Source: an uncultured Clostridium sp.
GTDB taxonomy: Bacteria; Bacillota; Clostridia; Clostridiales; Clostridiaceae
Length of the DNA stretch: 7,607 nt
Assembly: GCA_900543325.1 (NCBI GenBank)
Contig: UQQU01000106.1
Location: 1 to 7,607 of the forward strand
Reading direction: 5' to 3'
Below, piece after piece: positions 5,803 to 7,607 of this stretch. The notes beneath the pieces are model-generated. The model was given only the letters and a program-made list of their open reading frames with translations, was not told where the DNA came from and did no database searches. Both the position numbers and the translations under genes were made by a program. Positions within the stretch are counted from its first letter, which is position 1, and each line of letters starts with the position of its first letter.

Positions 5803-6663
5803 TTAATTAAATACTGCAGTAACCCATTCATTAGTTTGATGTCTACTTATAAGCTTAAATCCATAACTTTCTACATTTTCCTTAACTTCATCAAAACTCC
5901 ATTCAACAAGTCCAGAAACTAATATATTACCATTAGCATTTAAATGTTCTTTTATATACTTCATAAACATTTTAGTTTCTTCTCCTCCAATGTTTATAAA
6001 GATCCAATCAAAATTATCCTTAACTAAATTCTCATCATCTAATATATTCCCAACAACAGCTTCTATATTATTTAAATTATTTAATGATGCATTTAACATT
6101 ACTTCATCCTCAACATCTCTTATATCAACTGCTACTACTTTTGAAGCACCTGCTATAGAAGCTGCTATAGAAAGTATTCCTGACCCTGTTCCAATATCTA
6201 ATACTGACTTTTCTTTCATATCTAATGTATTTAAAATTAACTTTAATATGTCTTGAGTTGTTTCATGCAATCCAGTACCAAAAGCACCTTGTGAAATGAA
6301 GTTAATTTTTGCTTTTCCTTCAACCTCTTCATCTGGACTTGCTATAACATATTTATCATCTAAATGTATTACTGGAAAATCATATGTAGTATAATCATAA
6401 TTATTCTCTTCAACATTTATGTAATCCATTTTAAGAATATCTTTTAAGTTATTCTTAAACTCCTCTAATCCTTCTTTTTCACCTTCAAAAGCAACCTTAA
6501 GAATTATTTCCTCATCTTCTTTCTCTAAATATCCATATCCATAATTATCTGTTGTTATTTCTAATGGATTTTCATAAAAAACATTATATATATCATTTAT
6601 AGCTAAAAGTTCAATTGTAGAATCTAACTTTTCATATGGTAATTTATAAGAAATTATAAACAT
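5803..6663 (-). CDS. PrmA-like (ribosomal protein L11 methyltransferase family) SAM-dependent methyltransferase
   Basis: This 286-residue class I methyltransferase has the layout of PrmA, which trimethylates ribosomal protein L11. An N-terminal domain (1-100) precedes the PrmA signature GAFGTGLHETT (126-136). SAM motif I is VLDIGTGSGILSIAA (154-168), and an acidic residue in VVAVDIRD (Asp180) would bind the ribose. The post-II segment reads FDWIFINIGGEE (218-229). LVSGLVE (248-254) and a final NEW (278-280) match the C-terminal PrmA pattern. Two things differ: the NIL(A) motif of PrmA reads NIGG, and the N-terminal domain lacks the usual opening around a Trp-Glu pair. It also does not sit beside dnaJ as prmA often does in this phylum. 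It may therefore be a paralogue with another protein substrate. ATG 6663 has AAAGG 8 bases upstream, in the 15-base gap after the flavin reductase gene, so both share a transcript. Confidence 0.82.
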   Translation of the reverse strand: MFIISYKLPYEKLDSTIELLAINDIYNVFYENPLEITTDNYGYGYLEKEDEEIILKVAFEGEKEGLEEFKNNLKDILKMDYINVEENNYDYTTYDFPVIHLDDKYVIASPDEEVEGKAKINFISQGAFGTGLHETTQDILKLILNTLDMKEKSVLDIGTGSGILSIAASIAGASKVVAVDIRDVEDEVMLNASLNNLNNIEAVVGNILDDENLVKDNFDWIFINIGGEETKMFMKYIKEHLNANGNILVSGLVEWSFDEVKENVESYGFKLISRHQTNEWVTAVFN

Positions 6664-6678
6664 AAAATCAACCTTTCT

Positions 6679-7482
6679 TTATCTAGTTTTTCTTACTTTT
6701 TTATTTACACCTTTAGCACTCTTTTTTGCACTAAAGTTTTTCTTACCTTTATTTTTGTCACTCTTTTTATTCTTAAAACTTTTTTTAGCAATCTTTTCCA
6801 CTTTGCTGCTAGTATTAGACTTTTCTTTAACTTTCTTCTTACTATTTGAACTAATCTCTTTCTTAGTATTTTCTTTTTTACTTTTTTCTTTTTTATTATT
6901 TTCTTTCACTACTGGATTTTTAGCTACAGAGTATCCAAACTTACCCAAAGCTTCAGTATCCATTTTAAAATACTCACCATGACAATATGTAATTAAATCA
7001 GCTTCTTCAAAGTGTATTTTCCCTTTTTCATCAATTAAGTCTTTATCTATATGAGATCCAACCACATCTGCAATAAATAAATCATGAGTTCCAAGAGGAA
7101 TTATACTTTTTACTTTACACTCAATAGAAACTGGACACTCATCTATATATGAAACATCAACATTAGTTCCTTCTCTCATTGTAAAGTTCATTTCTTTTAT
7201 CTTATCAAACTTACGTCCTGGTCTTACTCCACAATAGTCAACAGCTTTTGTCATATCTATACTTGGTAAGTTAACTGTAAATTCCATAGTTTCTTTTATA
7301 TATTCATAAGATAACCTCTCTGGTCTTATAGATATTGATAACATAGGTGGTTTAGTACATACTGTTCCAATCCATCCTACAGTAAAAACATTTTCTTTTC
7401 CTTCTTTATTTTTAGATGTTATCAAAACAACTGGTACCGGGTTTAAAACTACACTACCTTTAAACTCTACCTTTTCCTTCAT
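6679..7482 (-). CDS. flavin reductase domain (flavoredoxin-type) protein with lysine-rich C-terminal tail
   Basis: Residues 1-190 form a flavin-reductase-like FMN-binding split barrel of the flavoredoxin type. NPVPVVLITSKN (14-25), FTVGWIGTVCTKPPMLSISI (33-52), the FTVNLP segment (68-73), VDYCGVRPGRKFDK (81-94), GTHDLFIADVVG (131-142) and the closing YFKMDTEALGKFGYSVAK (171-188) match the family. Such proteins bind FMN and move electrons between NAD(P)H, flavin or iron-sulphur partners in anaerobes; the partner here is unknown. The tail, 191-267, has about 30 lysines in 77 residues with Ser, Asn and Glu, and is probably disordered. Family members normally end near residue 190. The reading frame runs through without a break. 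ATG 7482 is preceded by AAGGTG about 10 bases upstream and an extended -10 promoter. The methyltransferase gene follows 15 bases later. Confidence 0.88.
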   Translation of the reverse strand: MKEKVEFKGSVVLNPVPVVLITSKNKEGKENVFTVGWIGTVCTKPPMLSISIRPERLSYEYIKETMEFTVNLPSIDMTKAVDYCGVRPGRKFDKIKEMNFTMREGTNVDVSYIDECPVSIECKVKSIIPLGTHDLFIADVVGSHIDKDLIDEKGKIHFEEADLITYCHGEYFKMDTEALGKFGYSVAKNPVVKENNKKEKSKKENTKKEISSNSKKKVKEKSNTSSKVEKIAKKSFKNKKSDKNKGKKNFSAKKSAKGVNKKVRKTR

Positions 7483-7515
7483 ATTATTTCACACCTTTTC
7501 AAAATTTTCTTAACG

Positions 7516-7524
7516 ATTATAACA
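7516..7524 (-). promoter_or_regulatory. extended -10 promoter of the flavin reductase operon
   Basis: The minus strand reads TGTTATAAT (7524-7516), a perfect TATAAT with the TG of an extended -10. The hexamer 17 bases upstream (TGCGCA, about 7544-7539) matches the -35 consensus at only three positions, as is common for extended -10 promoters. The leader would be about 27 bases. Confidence 0.65.
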
Positions 7525-7541
7525 CACTTTAACTAAATTGC

Positions 7542-7567
7542 GCACTACCGCATTAATGCCGTGATGC
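7542..7567. repeat. imperfect 26-bp palindrome upstream of the flavin reductase promoter
   Basis: A perfect core GCATTAATGC (7550-7559) is flanked by partly matching arms (CAC/GTG-like, with two mismatches and one G-T pair), giving symmetry over 7542-7567. It overlaps the -35 region of the minus-strand promoter. It may be a regulator site, or a chance feature inside the end of another gene. Confidence 0.5.
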
Positions 7568-7607
7568 CGAAAATTAATGATATAACCTCCAGTAAGTCAT
7601 ATAATTT
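7545..7607 (-). CDS. possible C-terminal end of an upstream gene (cut by window edge)
   Basis: One minus-strand frame is open from the right edge for 20 codons and stops at TAG (7547-7545). It ends LLEVISLIFGITALMR, a hydrophobic segment that looks like the last part of a membrane protein. Codons such as GGC, ATC, ACG and CGG are richer in G+C than those of the neighbours. An open run this short is not rare by chance, and I do not recognise a family. The plus strand also has an open frame here without a ribosome site. Confidence 0.25.
   Translation of the reverse strand, partial: KLYDLLEVISLIFGITALMR

Noticed and set aside
5990..6256. Plus-strand ORF of 88 codons opposite the methyltransferase gene
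   Set aside because: It is the complement of the conserved SAM-binding region and has no start signal.
6679..6912. Lys-rich tail as a separate gene or the product of a frameshift
   Set aside because: The frame is continuous with the flavin reductase domain and no internal ATG with a ribosome site was seen. It reads as a C-terminal extension.
6755..6982. Plus-strand Leu/Phe-rich ORF that looks like a membrane protein
   Set aside because: It is the reverse complement of the Lys-rich tail: AAA/AAG codons read backwards give Phe and Leu. No ribosome site is present.

Overview
The window looks like chromosomal DNA of a low-G+C Gram-positive anaerobe, most likely Clostridium sensu stricto. The reasons are the very A/T-rich codon use, strong AGGAGG-type ribosome sites, T-rich intergenic DNA, and a gene set (MurT/GatD, an S11 D,D-carboxypeptidase, flavoredoxin-type flavin reductase, PrmA-like methyltransferase) at home in that group. 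I cannot name the species from sequence alone.

Left part (1-1989), all on the minus strand: the first 46 codons of a type I topoisomerase of the TopB family run off the left edge. Before them in transcription order are a TspO/MBR membrane protein and a monoacylglycerol-lipase-like alpha/beta hydrolase. A 9-bp hairpin with a T-rich tail separates tspO from topB. The hydrolase starts at TTG and has a good promoter (TTGACA, 17 bp, AATAAT). Its 3' end carries a 47-bp near-tandem duplication.

Middle (1990-5789), plus strand: a 303-bp divergent intergenic region holds spaced T-tracts and two candidate promoters. It leads into murT and gatD, 14 bp apart. Together these encode the enzyme that amidates the alpha-carboxylate of D-Glu in lipid II. 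After 73 bp containing a perfect palindrome comes a secreted, membrane-anchored D-alanyl-D-alanine carboxypeptidase. The three genes form a peptidoglycan stem-peptide maturation group: position 2 is amidated inside the cell and terminal D-Ala is removed outside. murT is unusual in having no ATG before its P-loop, and the ribosome-site spacing suggests a GTG or even ATT start. A perfect 19-bp inverted repeat closes this transcript and the convergent one.

Right part (5803-7607), minus strand: a flavin-reductase-domain protein with a long lysine-rich tail is followed 15 bp later by a PrmA-like methyltransferase. The pair has an extended -10 promoter. The last ~65 bp are less A/T-rich, contain an imperfect 26-bp palindrome, and may hold the end of another minus-strand gene.

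I see no rRNA, tRNA, CRISPR array, insertion sequence or recognisable riboswitch. Nearly everything belongs to known families. I found no clear sign of an undescribed multi-gene system; the unusual points are local ones (start codons, tails, a duplication, palindromes).
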